Shown: piece by piece, positions 37,581 through 50,263 of the stretch
How positions within the stretch are numbered: position 1 is the first letter of the stretch
How the letters are laid out: each line of letters begins with the position of its first letter
DNA from: Metopolophium dirhodum
Taxonomy: Eukaryota > Arthropoda > Insecta > Hemiptera > Aphididae
Length of the DNA: 64,000 bases
NCBI RefSeq assembly: GCF_019925205.1
Contig: NC_083568.1
Coordinates: forward strand, 22,876,393-22,940,392
Direction of reading: 5' to 3'
Translations under genes and position numbers: made by a program
Notes under the pieces: generated by a model
Told to the model about the DNA's origin: nothing
Databases searched by the model: none
What the model saw: only the letters and a program-made list of their open reading frames with translations

Positions 37581-37710
37581 GTAAATTGCACCCACATTGA
37601 GCAGGTAGTAAATATACAATAGTAAATATTGCGCCCGGGATTTTTTGGTTTCTAAAACAATTATAGTAAATTGCGCCGGGATTTTTCAGGGTCTAAAATG
37701 GGTATAGTAT
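37581..37710 (+). repeat. Tandem GTAAATTGCGCCCGGG module
   Basis: Units of about 41-45 bp start at 37622 and 37666 and read GTAAAT(A)TTGCGCC(C)GGGATTTTT, then a GTTTCTAAAA or GGTCTAAAA block, then TATAG. A third, partial unit starts at 37581. The same core, as GTAAACTCGGCCCGGGAG, recurs at 43979 and inverted at 44291. Confidence 0.7.
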
Positions 37711-40200
37711 ATCTATAGTAACTATGTCTCTTAAAAAAAATTAATACAATTTCATATTCTATTTAAAATCGGTTGTATAGTTGTTGCATTACATGGTTCA
37801 TTTGTTGGAGGTTTTTTGTTGGAACAGCTTTAATTATATTTATATTCATAGTGAATATTTTAATATTCTTTTCAGACTGCTTTTCTTTAAATGACTTAAT
37901 GATATTCAAAATATATTGTTGGATTATAAAAGTGTAAAATTAAGCGTTGAACGTTCGGTGATAACTTTGGAACATTAATTGTTGTTCTGACATAAAAATT
38001 AGTTGAACGTTATTTTCCAAAAATATTTTTGTTTTTGTAAACAACGGGGACGTAGCAATAAGTTTGGTAGGTACATCATATGCACACAATCGTAATAGGT
38101 AGTTAAAAAGGTCCGTACGCGATCGTATCATACGCAAGTGTAACTCACCCCGCCAACCTGCCTGGGACGGCAAACGACCTTCCGCAAAGCAGAGCAAATG
38201 TTCGCGCGCTAATTTAATTTTATATCACCGTGAACCTTCATATTAAATTTAAACAGCCATGTTTAGGTCATCATATTCACACAATATATTATATAAATAG
38301 TGTTATTCCCTTTTTTAAAATTATTATTATAATTTAATTTAATTATTTACAATTGTTTGCGTTCAAATAAGTATAGGAAAGTATATGCAAGAACCGTCAG
38401 TAATATTTTATTTACAATATACTATCAAATATATATTACTAAAATATTTAGTCGTCAAATTAGAATTCTATATTGGAATCAGAAGTATTATCAGTTATGG
38501 TTGTTGTTTTCCTGTGCAAATTTATCAATTACGTATTTTTCACGAATATGTTTTAAATTTTTAGGCTATTTATTTTCACGATATTGGTTAATGTATAAAT
38601 TCCAATTTTGTCTCCAACCCGTATAGTAATTTTTTCCTTTTCCCATGACATGACGGGAAATGTGTCTTTTTTGACGAAATAGTAAGACCCATTGTCCATA
38701 AGTCATTACGCATTACTATCACTGTATTTTCTCTGGGTAATGTTAATATTATTTTAAACTATTCGTAAAATGTGGTGTAACACTATTGTCGAAGATCTAT
38801 TTTAAGAACACGTTTCTTGACGGTTACTGTATAACATAATGGACCACTGAAAATGACACGATTGCAGACAATTTTATCCAAATTGATAAATAATACTGCG
38901 ATAATGTTGCAAATCAAATAATATTTTTGAGGGTATAACATATAAATTTTATATTTTATTCTTATTTGACTTTGTATTCAACTTTAAAAATTAACAAAAG
39001 AATGTTGTAAATTTAAACTGTTTTTTGACAATATTTAGAAAAATTGATATGTCATACCTTCAAAAGTATTATTTTCTATTGTTTTTGTAATAGGTAATTG
39101 TACTCTAAGATAACTTAAAAATATAAAAATAATGATTCATGAGTAAACGCGTTTTGTCTATGTTGTACTTGAGCCAGAGAGAGAAAAATAAAATATTGTA
39201 GTGTGCTCATATTATCTCCTTAAGACGTTGGGACGATAAGCCGGACATAAAATTGATAATTGATAGGTTAGGTATATAGACTGAGCCACACACTCACACA
39301 ACTTGGCAACGATTCACTAAATGTTCGTATTTTTGGTTACAAAATCATATCTTTTGTCATAGTAAGGTAACGCGTCCGAATTCGTATTCCACCCATTAAA
39401 TGCATTCCTTTCATTTCAATAATATGGCAGTCGTTGGAATGTTTTGTATTCGAACGTTATTGATTACTTGCAACAACGAAACCTTCTGATGATCGTATGT
39501 GGACAACAATTCTCGCTTGCCTTTATCTCTGGGATTTGTTTGTTCAGCGGTGAACCCAAGAATGCATCTCCATATGCCACGAAACCTTAGTATCGGTGTA
39601 TACGATCTCAAACCCACGTTTACCCAAGTCAAAATAATACATTAGACGAACGTGACTGCGGTATAATATTTAATGGACTACAGGTAATATCGCCAACAGC
39701 ACCAACATATTATTTATTTCAATTTTTTTTCATATAAATTATTTATACGAAGTTAAAATTATTAAAAATGGTGCTTTAAGAATATAGTGGTATCAAAATA
39801 TGCAAAGTTGGTATAGTTGTTGATTGGCATTAGTATTTTATTCACAGTCAGTATTTAATTTTAAAGCCAGAACTCATATTCGTCGTACAACGTTTTTATC
39901 GAAATCGTAATTTTTTTCTTCTACAATCGAACTCATTTCTTTTTATGAGGTGAAGAAATAATATTTTATTCCGATACTCCGATTATGTTATTGAAATAGT
40001 GTGTTGGACAATACCTATCTCGTTAGACACAAATTTGATGAGCTCTACTTTAAACAAATTGAACAGAAAAGTACCAATTAATAAATGTGTATAATAATAA
40101 ACATTAACACAAAAAACATTTCAATCTTGGTGTTTAACGGAGGAAACATGATTATCAGTCTGTATACACAATACATGTGTTCTCGTTGTGGAATGTCGAC

Positions 40201-40214
40201 GACGACCGGTCGTC
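40201..40214. repeat. Perfect 14-bp palindrome
   Basis: GACGACCGGTCGTC is self-complementary. It lies in a GC-rich pocket about 420 bases upstream of the zinc-finger start codon and could be a dimer-binding site, but nothing else supports a function. Confidence 0.4.
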
Positions 40215-40547
40215 ACCGAGTGCACTGGTGATACGTGTTTCACTAGGGGAGGATTCTTCGTCACAAATAACCAGTTTCGGACTGTCCCGCTGAGAGGTTC
40301 CGTCTCGACCCTCCTTTTACGTTGATATAACGATAAAAGAAATAAAAGTATTTTTTTCTGAAATATCGAGTGTGTACGTTATATGAACCACCCCGAATAT
40401 GTGCATTTTTTCCTAATACTATTCAATCATTGTTACTCCCACTACTTTTTTTTACTATGTAATAAAATAAAAGCAACGAGGGTCCGCCACCGGCCAGCAT
40501 GTTGTTTACAATAAAAGGACGGTCAAACAGTCTTTAGAGAGCAACTG

Positions 40548-40554
40548 TATAAAA
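40548..40554 (+). promoter_or_regulatory. Possible TATA box of the zinc-finger gene
   Basis: TATAAAA lies 74 bases upstream of the ATG at 40622. A TCAGAT initiator-like word at 40563 is closer than usual, so the start site is uncertain. Confidence 0.35.
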
Positions 40555-40621
40555 CGCTGCTATCAGATTTATATACATTTACGTTTTATTTTTTAAGCTT
40601 TGTGTGTTAATTTTTTTAAAA

Positions 40622-41142
40622 ATGGATGAATTTAAGTGTTTTATCTGTGGCAAATTTTATAGAAAAAAAATATGTCTGAGAGTACATATGTTAAAGCATG
40701 ATTCCACCACAAAGATTAAATGCGGAGTATGTTCAAGGAGATACACCCAAAAAAACAACCTATATTCACACATAAAAAAAGCTCACGGTAATAACACAGC
40801 ATATATTTTAATTTACTCAGAGTTATTAAATAAATTATTTAAAACAATAGGCTTCACTAGAGGTAGTATACAGATGCAAAGAGCTATGCAAGTACACAAA
40901 AGGCCATTATTAAACTGTGGTAAGTAATATTTATTCCATCTTAAACATAATGATTACCTACTAAATAGTTTAATAATATTTATATAATACCTCAGACCAA
41001 GCAACTTCCACCGATACATCACACGATGAACCAGTTGTGCCGTACACCGAGGCCACTCCTGCTGTAACATTCACACAAGATCGGGAATCCACAAGCGCAG
41101 TCACAGAGACTAACTACACGCCACCGTCACTACCGCAGCAAA
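40622..41142 (+). CDS. C2H2 zinc-finger protein, first two exons
   Basis: Exon 1 is 40622-40919 and exon 2 is 40996-41142, separated by a 76-bp GT-AG intron (donor GTAAGT, acceptor CTCAG). The start is the ATG after TTTTTAAAA; the open frame further upstream has no better start. Two C2H2 fingers lie at residues 6-26 (Cys6, Cys9, His22, His26) and 34-55 (Cys34, Cys37, His50, His55). A basic region follows, with YSELLNKLFK then MQRAMQVHKR. Exon 2 encodes a Thr/Ser-rich acidic segment (DQATSTDTSHDEPVV). It ends one base into a codon at a GTAAGT donor; a second possible donor lies at 41167. The protein probably binds nucleic acid in the nucleus, but two fingers give no target. The missing 3' part may be the exons at 57987-59355, since the phase fits. 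Partly decayed copies lie downstream. Confidence 0.7.
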
Positions 41143-42276
41143 GTAAGTCCTATACCGAAAATAGGGGTAAGATATATTATAAGAAGAAAAAACGGGTGTT
41201 TAGTAATTGGTCAAATGTGTCCATCGGCTTCGTGATATATGACGTAATAACATTTATTAGCTGAGTATTAGGCCACACATGATATGTAATATATTATATT
41301 TAAGGGAAACACAAATGTATAACACAACAATTTCCGAATATATAACAAATATTAATATTACTGTAGGTATACGGTATGTGTTAATTCTTATAAGTGTCAG
41401 GGCCCTGGTGACGGCGTTTGTGAGTGCAACAGCTGCTGCAAGGCTACCACACCACTACCAATGACCACTAACCTTACAAATCGTAACGCGTACATCACTG
41501 TCTACCGCTATCGCTGCGGGTACGTCTCACACCATTAATAATTAATAGTAAACGGAAAATGCACGCAACAATCTGTGAAATCTGTGGGGTGGTATTTTTC
41601 GAGATCGAGTATTAGGGAATAGGGATGTATGGAGGAGCGGTACCCCGTATTGGTAGAGAGGTGTTTTCGGTAACAGTTATTTTATACTGATATCAACAAT
41701 ATCAAAAAAATCATCTGATTTACAGTTTACGGAAAAAAATGTGTGCTATCAATTAATTTGAAAAAAAACTTAAAAAAATGTATTTCACTTAAGCGGAACA
41801 TTCTTAAATTTATAATAAACTAATTATTCGAAAATAAACTTCTCGAGCATACATATTATACAAATGTCTAAAATTAGAGTTTGATCTAAAGTGCTAAATG
41901 CTGTGCCCGTGAAATCGTGTCTTATCCGAATATTAAACGAAAAAAAAAGGGGGCGCGTTATTTTTCTCGGCTTTCTTTTGATAACAATAATAAACGCGTG
42001 TACAACAGAGCGAGAGGTGGAGAGGAACTCGTGTGCGCGCCCGTCCGTCGTGATAATCCGATCCGATACCAGCAAGAGCGCGTGCATATAATAGCATATT
42101 ATTATAATATATATTCGGTGTGTACGTGTGCGGTTGATCCTTGTTTTCTAATGGAAATCGTAATAACACATCTGAGCAGCAGCAGCATCAGCAGCTGCAG
42201 AGTTCCGAGCGTGTGATGATTATTTCAATCGTATACGTATATAATATCATTATGACGACGGACGAACGGACGGACA

Positions 42277-42291
42277 CCCCCCCCCCCCCCC
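42277..42291 (+). repeat. C homopolymer (15)
   Basis: An uninterrupted run of 15 C in a GC-richer patch; exact length is unreliable. Confidence 0.85.
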
Positions 42292-42953
42292 ACCACGTCC
42301 CACCATATATCCAAACCACCCACCCGTCGACTTTACGAGCGCCCCGGAGCCATATCGCAAGACCGTTTAATTTCAACGTCGTTTTTGTGAGTTATGTACA
42401 CTTAGTATTTTATGCCACAAAACGTCGCCGCTGCAGATACACACACCCACGCACACACATAATATGTGTATATGATATAGATAATTATAATATGCGTTAT
42501 GATAGACATTTTTTCGGTATGATGATTCGATAAATATTGTTCGTATCTACTTTGTAACTTAACGTTTTCACGATCCGATGCACCATGATAGCAGATGAAA
42601 AATTATTATAGTTTTTACTGCCAGAAATCGTATAAACAAGATGCAGGTATTAAAAAAAATCTGCAGGGTATCTAATATTAAATTATATTTTTTGTAATGT
42701 ACCAATTATATTTCTCTATACCTAGTCTATCGTCTGCGAACCATTCAGAGTTTCTCGATAGTTCGTCAACACTGAGTATAAAGTTGCGTATTTTTTTAGT
42801 TGTATTATTACGTATATGTGTCAATTTTAATTGTTTTACAATGTTACAATAACAATATGATAAATAATATATTTTATATGCGGATAGGTAAAATATTTAT
42901 TTTTGCATTTTTTATGTTCCGATTGCGTCCTATTGTGGGTATAATAGTATTAA

Positions 42954-43245
42954 GGGGGACGAGGTGGCCGAGTGGTCTAACGCGACGGATTCGGCACAGC
43001 CGGGCCGAGTTCGATCCTCGACCACCGGGCGGCATTTTTCTCCGTGCAAGTCACGGTGTCTGGAGAACAAGTGCCGCCATCCCCCACCCGGGCATGGCAG
43101 ATACTTACAGGTGCCCAATCAAAAATTCTGCCAAAACCCAACACACACGTGTTCCTTCCCCTACCGACACTAACAACCCACAAACAAACCACTATAGCTA
43201 ATGGCCATAGTTGCCGAAGCGTAAGATCAATAAAAAAAAAAAAAA
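42954..43245 (+). mobile_element. tRNA-Ser-derived SINE, copy 2
   Basis: It starts with the same GGGGGACGAGGTGGCCGAG head as copy 1, with a B box GAGTTCGATCC at 43007-43017, the same body (for example CATTTTTCTCCGTGCAAGTC) and a poly-A tail. It differs from copy 1 by scattered changes and by a divergent 3' third. Flanking ATAATAGTATTAA and ATAATATTAA are only an imperfect target duplication, so this copy looks older. Confidence 0.9.
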
Positions 43246-43939
43246 TAATATTAAACAATAATAATCAATTACACTATTTTAATATGACTTTCATACTTAT
43301 ATTCGTTGTTATATGGATCGATAAATTAAGTAATTATATAGTTGTTAAATCATCGATTCCTTAAAAATTTATTTAAGATTTATTAAATAAATTATGATTA
43401 TGAATTTATAATAATATGAATAATATTTATTACATTAGGTAGTTAAAAGTAGGTAACTACTAACTACTATTAAAACTTTAACGACATAAAAAACTTTAAT
43501 TTTAAAATAACTCCGTTCCAATCGTCTTAAAATAAAATAAGCATTTCTTATTTGTACAACTCCCAAGCTCAGCGTTATTAGCAAACAATTTACAGATATA
43601 ATATTTAAAATTAGGTGTCAATGACAAATATGTTTTATATCAAATTTTCGTAAGCTAATCAAGTAAAAATAAATTCGTGTTTAAATAGATCTTCACGCCA
43701 TATTATAGTGGCCATATATATGAGGTTGACCATTTTTTTTTGCAATCTATCGACCGTGTGGGGGAATGGTTTACCTGAGTTTGGGACACAATCGACAGTC
43801 TTCGTTAGAAAAATATCTTAAGGTAGGCGTGGTTTCAATATGATAATAACAGGTAATATAATATATTTAATATACATACTGGTTAATGAAGTATTGGCAT
43901 TTCGAGAGTTCGATAAAGCCATTGGGATCATTGCACCTA

Positions 43940-44404
43940 TAGGGATATGGGCAAATGTAAATTGGGATCTTTTTTGTTGTAAACTCGGCCCGGGAGTTTT
44001 AGGTAGATTTTAAAAACGGCCCGATAATTTTGACCAATAAAATATAATAAGCACGACATAATAATCTGCAAATATATTTTACTTATTTTTTTTATACTGA
44101 ACCATATTACTTAAATGTTTACACAATTTTATATTTATATAACGAATTTCATACTATGAATAATAATATGAAAATGAAAATAATTTTCTGAAGGATAATG
44201 AGAATCGCCTCCCAATGGTGTCCTCTAAGTAAATGGTTCTCAAAAATATTATATGTATATTTTTTATTTACGTAATTTTTATCTGGAAAAAACCCGGGCC
44301 GAGTTTACACCTAAATAATTTTTACCTGAAATAAACACAGGCTGAGTTTACAGTAGGCCTTTTGAACATTTTTTTTCACGTGGCCGAGTTTACAATCACC
44401 CTAA
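43940..44404. mobile_element. Element with iterated GTAAACTCGGCC subterminal units
   Basis: The left side carries units GTAAATTGGGATC (43957) and GTAAACTCGGCCCGGGAG (43979). The right side carries three inverted units: CCCGGGCCGAGTTTAC (44293), CAGGCTGAGTTTACAG (44338) and GTGGCCGAGTTTACA (44380). Outer edges TATAGGGATATGGG and, inverted, TATTAGGGTGATTG may be the terminal repeats. No coding capacity is seen. The iterated inverted units look like binding sites of a transposase, which is inference. Confidence 0.55.
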
Positions 44405-45448
44405 TACTTAATTAGTACGTCGTAATTATTGAATACCAATTTGCATTTTGCATTATATAACAAGTTTACCGAAAATTTCAACGATATAATTATAATTAAT
44501 GTGGGTAACCGGTAATCTGTATAATGTTCGATTTTAAACACAGCTAAAAAAACGTCTGTACGTGCGTTAAAGTCCCGTACCTATACAATATTATATTATG
44601 ATATAAATATTTCAACAAATTAGGAGCTTAGGACTTGACACGTGTGTCCAAGTTGTGATATAATATATATCGTTATTGTTATACTCACGTCATACTATAT
44701 TCTCTTATAATGTCAAATGGGTATTTACATCATGACGTTTTAAGAAGGAAAATATTATTTTAAAAATCTCTAATAAAAATCAATCTCCTTAAAGCATACT
44801 ATACTATAGCACACTGCACACGATGAGTACAAACACGTTTTACATTTTTTTTTCACCAACTAAAACACGCATGTACATTTAATTATTGGATATCGATTTT
44901 ACATTGTAAATAGGTACACAATTATAATAACTAATAAGCACGATGCATATAACTTGTTTTAGTTTGTCGATTATTTTTATTGAGAAATCATTATGTAACT
45001 CCTGAGTAAATGTGCATCAAAACGATTTATGAAATTATTGTCTTCTAAAAATATTAAGTAGGTACCAAGCAAAAATTTGAAAATTGAGTTATATTCTAGC
45101 ACTCAACATACCAGTTGAATAGACAGTATCTAGAGTCAAAAAATTGTTTTTCATATAATTCTGTGCCTCTTATATGAATTGGAAAGATAAAATATTATAT
45201 TTTTACTTTTGTGAGTTGTGGAACCACTTATGTGAATCGTGAAACTCCTATATGTATTATAATTATAACGTATTGTGCGAGCATAACGTATAAGTTCATT
45301 ACACGTGATACCGCGTCAGATATGTAAAAATCAGAGTTACCTAATACATTTTACATATTTATACATGTTCCTAAATATTATATAGGTACCTATATACATT
45401 TTATACTTTATATGTTTTAATATTAATTGTGCATATATTTTTCGGACA

Positions 45449-45720
45449 ATGACAAATAATATGAATTATGAAACTAGGGAAAATACAAAAAAACTCGACA
45501 GAATTGAAAATACGTTAAATGATATTATGAAAAACTCAAATAATGATTAATTATCTTCATCATTGCAGACCAACAATGATTATTTAATTGAAAATGCATA
45601 TTTCAATCAATTTCCGTTAGCAAATATTGACGAGTTAACTGTACTCGAGGACTAGTTGAAGGATAATGACTTCCGACTAAAATTATACCTACCTACTCAA
45701 TACCATTGGATTATACTTAT
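45449..45720 (+). pseudogene. DUF4806-family relic, broken by stops
   Basis: An ATG at 45449 opens a 33-codon frame with a coiled-coil-like NTKKLDRIENTLNDIMKNSN stretch, ending at TAA 45548-45550. A good acceptor (CATTGCAG) then precedes an exon-like frame from 45569 containing NQFPLANIDELTVLED, a TAG at 45653-45655, and in the same frame LKDNDFRLKL. This matches the start of the DUF4806 domain, which in insects follows a short coiled coil. The in-frame TAG and the absence of the rest of the domain mark it as a fragment. Family recognition is from memory of the domain pattern. Confidence 0.6.
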
Positions 45721-46155
45721 TTACTATAATACTATATTACTATGCGTACAAGTTGGGTAGTCGAGTGGAAATAAAACACAATAACGCGGCGAAAAAAAAC
45801 ATGATATTTAAACAGCAAAACAAAACGGCCTAGATAAATACGTATAAGTTTTTTTTAACGACGCACGACTGACATAATAACCCGCTATCAAACGGCGCCG
45901 CCCCCGGTATCGTATATCTCCACCACCGGGATACGTAATATTATTATTATTATCGTGTCCCCCGAGCTGTTTACGCATGCCGTATAATATAATATATTTT
46001 AAACGGGTTACGATATCATTTTTGTTCTCGTGGTTTTTTTACTCGTTCGTTTCGTCCGCTCGTGTTCATACACCCGACGGCCCGCGCAGCTCGTTAGCGA
46101 CCGACAAATAAGATAATAATTACTCGGAACGTTTTAATCTATCTGCTGGTTTTAT

Positions 46156-46158
<3 letters not shown>

Positions 46159-46191
<33 letters not shown>
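46159..46191. repeat. (CA)n microsatellite
   Basis: A pure dinucleotide run. Confidence 0.9.
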
Positions 46192-46193
<2 letters not shown>

Positions 46194-47333
46194 CAACGCA
46201 GGCGCATTCAAATATACACACTTATAACGATATCCGAATCGACCGAATAGTTTTTCACTCGATGTCATATTATTATTTGTTAAGACCTTTTTACCTGTAT
46301 ACGGCATATAACATAACCTGTACCGACAACACAATAGAACGGCTTCGGGCCGTACGGAAACGCGCCGATGCGTCATGTAGGGTAAATATATTAAGGGTGT
46401 GTGTGTTCCGTTTTAGACTATTGAATGCATCCCATCCATCTCCCCCACCCACCTCGAATTATACATCATATTATATAATATTCAATTTACCACTTTGAAG
46501 TCACGGATCACCGTGCGTCATTGGCAGCATCTATATTCGACTATACACAATTATATAATTAGAGCTAGGATTTTAGTGCTCCAAAATAGATGCCTTGAAA
46601 GTCTTAACATTTGCAGTTTGCACTGTAAAAATGGATTAAAAATGTATTTCTTAGAGTTAAAAAAAATTATATAATGGAAACGTGTTACAAGACAATAAAC
46701 TAGAAGTACCTATTATTTTCGTCACTTAAATTATTTTAAGATATGAAATCGTCAACCTACGAGTATTTCATACCTACTACACGTTCGACACTATCTCACC
46801 ATTATAAGCATACCTATATCACCGGCTGGTTATCGTTGAAATAAAGAATTGTGTGCTACGATATTTTTACGTTCGCTTCAAAAACAAATTGTGGAAAATG
46901 TTCTAAAAACTAGAAAAAAGGAAATTTGTCAAAAAATGCTAAATAAAAAATCATTTAACTAATCGGGTTCCTCAATAATAAAGCTTTAAGTACTCACAGA
47001 GATGCGTTCTAAGAAAAATACTAGGAAAAGTATCGACATCGCATAAAAAATTGTCAGCCCTAATATTAAAATCATTGGTGTACGATGACGTCGACATCGA
47101 GTTTATAGGGTGTGGGCATAATATTATTATAATGATGCCCGGCAACGATCATTACGACCGAAATAGGTATCACATCCTTATAGGTACAGATCTTGCAGAC
47201 GACAGCGCGGTTTTTGTGGTTTTTTTTTGCCTACGTCACACACACTCACACAGATATGATAAATTTAAGTGTAGAAGGGTTTGGCGTGTAGAAAGGCATA
47301 ATACTATCATATTATAATAGTGTTATGTTTTAC

Positions 47334-47334
<1 letters not shown>

Positions 47335-47371
<37 letters not shown>
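47335..47371. repeat. (AAT)n microsatellite
   Basis: A pure run; shorter AAT or ATT runs follow near 47513-47535 and 48003-48024. Confidence 0.9.
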
Positions 47372-49166
47372 AACGTGCACACTGTGCGCACACGCTGGTG
47401 TACCGACGCGATATTATTATTATTATTACTGATATCGTTATTACAATATTTTGTAAAAGAACGGGAGGAGGTAAAAGAGTAAAAAATGTATAGGAACCTA
47501 ACCTATGCGTTATAATAATAATAATAATAATAATATGTGTATAATGTAAATTCGGCCAATTATTAAGAGTGCCGAGATGTAGGCTGCTGATATTTGACAC
47601 CGTATTATAATATTATATATTATTATTATTACTATTACTATGTGTATACGGCGCGCGGAGAAACTGGTCCGTCCCGAGGGGATATTCGCTTCTGCGGTTG
47701 CTCGGCATTTCAGGTTTCTTTTCCCATATATACATACACACAATACCTATGTATTACGTGCATTTAGGTACACCTATAATACTGTGTGTGCATCTTATAC
47801 AACTGCCGCGACTATATAATATAATAGGTAGTGTATCATAATAATAATAATAATAGTCTCTGGTCGCGTTGACGAAATGTCGTGTTCCCGTGGACGCGTG
47901 TCTGACTATACGTTGGGCTATCGACCGGTCTATATTATTATATGCGAGCACAAAGACAATGGGTGCAGCAGCAGCAATGAGTCCTTCGCCCGACGGCCTT
48001 AATATTATTATTATTATTATTATGTTATAATTATCGTGCCTACTGCGTGTTAGTGTAGAGATGTGGAATTTACAGCAGTAAAACGTTTTAGGATAAACTA
48101 ATAATTGGTAAACATTGCATTGTTTTCTGCTGGTGTTGTTATTTTTCTTTCAATTTTTCCGAAAAAAAATCATACGAAATACCTATACCTCGGCACCTCG
48201 CTATTACCTATGTTCAATTGCATTCATTATCTTTTCAAAACTTCTATTTAAAATGTGTGCCTAAACATAATATTATATGAACACTTTTTCCCCATAATCA
48301 CTGCCTATATATGGCTATATGCATATACCAACCGGCAACCATGACAAATTTGTAATCAAGTACAGCAGCACTATATCTGCAGTACATATATTAAACAGTC
48401 GTATGTAGACTAAATAATAGTACATAAGTAAAAGTAGCACCTAAATAAAAGTTACCAAAGAAGCCATTAGAATTTAAAAACATATTTTATAATTAAGAAG
48501 GTGTCACTCGAGCTTAACAACTGCGGTAAAATAATCAAATTTAACCGAGCTCACGTCTCCACAAAATATTATATTAAAATAATACTATGTTGTACCGACG
48601 ATTTTTTCGTTAATTTTCGCGTCCGTTCATCGCCATTTTTTCTTCGCCACAAAAACTTAAAATAATCACGAAAATCATGCATATACTGCCCGCTGCGAAC
48701 CGTCAAAAATAACCGATTCCGACCACGCCACACGGCGGCCGACGCCCGTCATCATAATAATATACATATTAATAAAATTGTGGTACATATTATGGACAGT
48801 ATAACACATAATACAATTATACGGAGTGAGAGAAAACGAACACGACGACGTTTTTGCATCGACCGACGTTAATTAAACACGCCGTACAGGGCCGTGAAAT
48901 TAAGGCACGCACTACGACCGTCGATGGTAGAACTCGAGTGGTATACGGCGGCGGACGAGTCAAAAAATAAATAATAATAATAAGAAAGATATTAATACTT
49001 TTACTGTGTTTCATCCAAAAATCCAATTAAAATCATTACGTGCCCGAGATAATTTTTTTATTCGCCAGACGTGTATAATACTTATTAAAGTTTTCGTATA
49101 CGCGTTTTATTCGATTTTCGCTTTGACATTAAAAATGCACATAAGTTATCGGTTAACTTACAGGCA

Positions 49167-49189
49167 TCTCTCTCTCTCTCTCTCTCTCT
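49167..49189. repeat. (CT)n microsatellite
   Basis: A pure dinucleotide run. Confidence 0.9.
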
Positions 49190-49632
49190 AATAATATACA
49201 ATATGTATATATAATTATACATTCGTTTTGTTTCGTATTTTTTTTTTACATGCATACACACAGATAAGAGAAAATGTTACAGGAGAACATAAATATACAA
49301 GTCGTGATAAAAACAACAAAAATATATTTTATTTACCCAGTTACGATCTCTAAGATAAATACATGCAACGGCGCGTTTGAGTTGTAGTCAATACATGTTT
49401 TCGTATTATTATTATTATTATTATTTTTTCATAACGTTTTATCTTATATATTATTATTATATTTGTAAGTTATTTGAAATGATGTACCTACGATTGACGT
49501 TCATGTATACACTAAACATGTGTAAGATTATAAGATGGTTATATTTTTCATTTCTTGGTATAATATGCAGGTATGGGCATAAATAAAATTACAGTATAAT
49601 ATACTTAATGTTAGTAGTATGAAATTGGGTTC

Positions 49633-50263
49633 TGGATCCCCGAAAACCTACCCCGTACCAATGTAACATTAATGCAATGTTTCAAAAATTGTGGCCGTAT
49701 GTAGAGCGAATTCTACAGATATAAAACAAATTAAATCTCTTGGCATAACAATAGGCCACAGTTTGACTATATTTATCATAATACTTATCACTTACCTATT
49801 AGTTGTTAGTCAATAATTTTGAAATTAAATTAAAATATTAAAATATGAGTTAGTAAGTAATATCTTTTTCATCTAAAACATAATGATTACTAAATATTTT
49901 AATAATATTTATATAATATGTTAGACCGAGCAACTCGGAACGAGGCCACCCTTGCTGTAACAATGAAAGTAGTAATAGATTCTAAGTTGTTCTGTAGCCG
50001 CAGCCCCCATAGCACTACAGCGATGCCCACTGCCGCCACCGCCACTTCTACTGATATAGAATGGATCTTCAAAAATCTACCCCCTACCTTTAATGCAATG
50101 CTTCAAAAAACGTGGCCGTATGTGGGGTGAATTCTATAGATATGAAAAAATGAAACCACTAGACAGAACAATAGACCACGGTTTGACTAAATTTATCATA
50201 ATACCTATCACTATCATTAGTCAATAATCATGAAATTAAATCAAAATATTAAAATATGAGTTA
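49633..50263 (+). repeat. Direct duplication around the decayed zinc-finger exon
   Basis: The block 49633-49853 recurs, diverged, at 50062-50263. Shared words in the same order include TTAATGCAATG / TTTAATGCAATG, GTGGCCGTATGT, GCGAATTCTA / GTGAATTCTA, TTTATCATAATAC and TTAAAATATGAGTTA. The pseudo-exon 49925-50061 lies between the two copies. Confidence 0.8.
49853..50130 (+). pseudogene. Decayed copy of zinc-finger intron 1 and exon 2
   Basis: From a GTAAGTAATAT donor-like site at 49853 the sequence tracks intron 1 of the gene at 40622 (AACATAATGATTAC, then TTTAATAATATTTATATAAT) through an AG at 49924. The exon-like part begins ACCGAGCAACT, as does the real exon 2 (ACCAAGCAACT), and keeps EAT-x-AVT in the same frame before diverging into a Ser/Thr/Ala-rich frame that stops at 50130. 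No finger-encoding exon precedes it, so it is a truncated duplicate or a piece of a lost paralogue. Confidence 0.7.

Larger units (their letters stand above)
37067..40621. other. Stretch without a supported gene
   Basis: It contains an iterated module at 37581-37710, a GC-richer patch near 38130-38210, a minus-strand open frame at 39411-39632 without recognisable motif, a 14-bp palindrome at 40201-40214 and a possible promoter for the zinc-finger gene. The rest is AT-rich with nothing assignable. Confidence 0.5.

Noticed and set aside
37581..37710. CRISPR-like array
   Set aside because: The units are contiguous with no spacers, the genome is eukaryotic, and the same module appears inverted in an element at 43940.
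41400..41540. Cys-rich exon after TGTCAG continuing the zinc-finger gene
   Set aside because: In the phase left by the exon ending at 41142 it hits a TGA after three codons; only a different phase is open.
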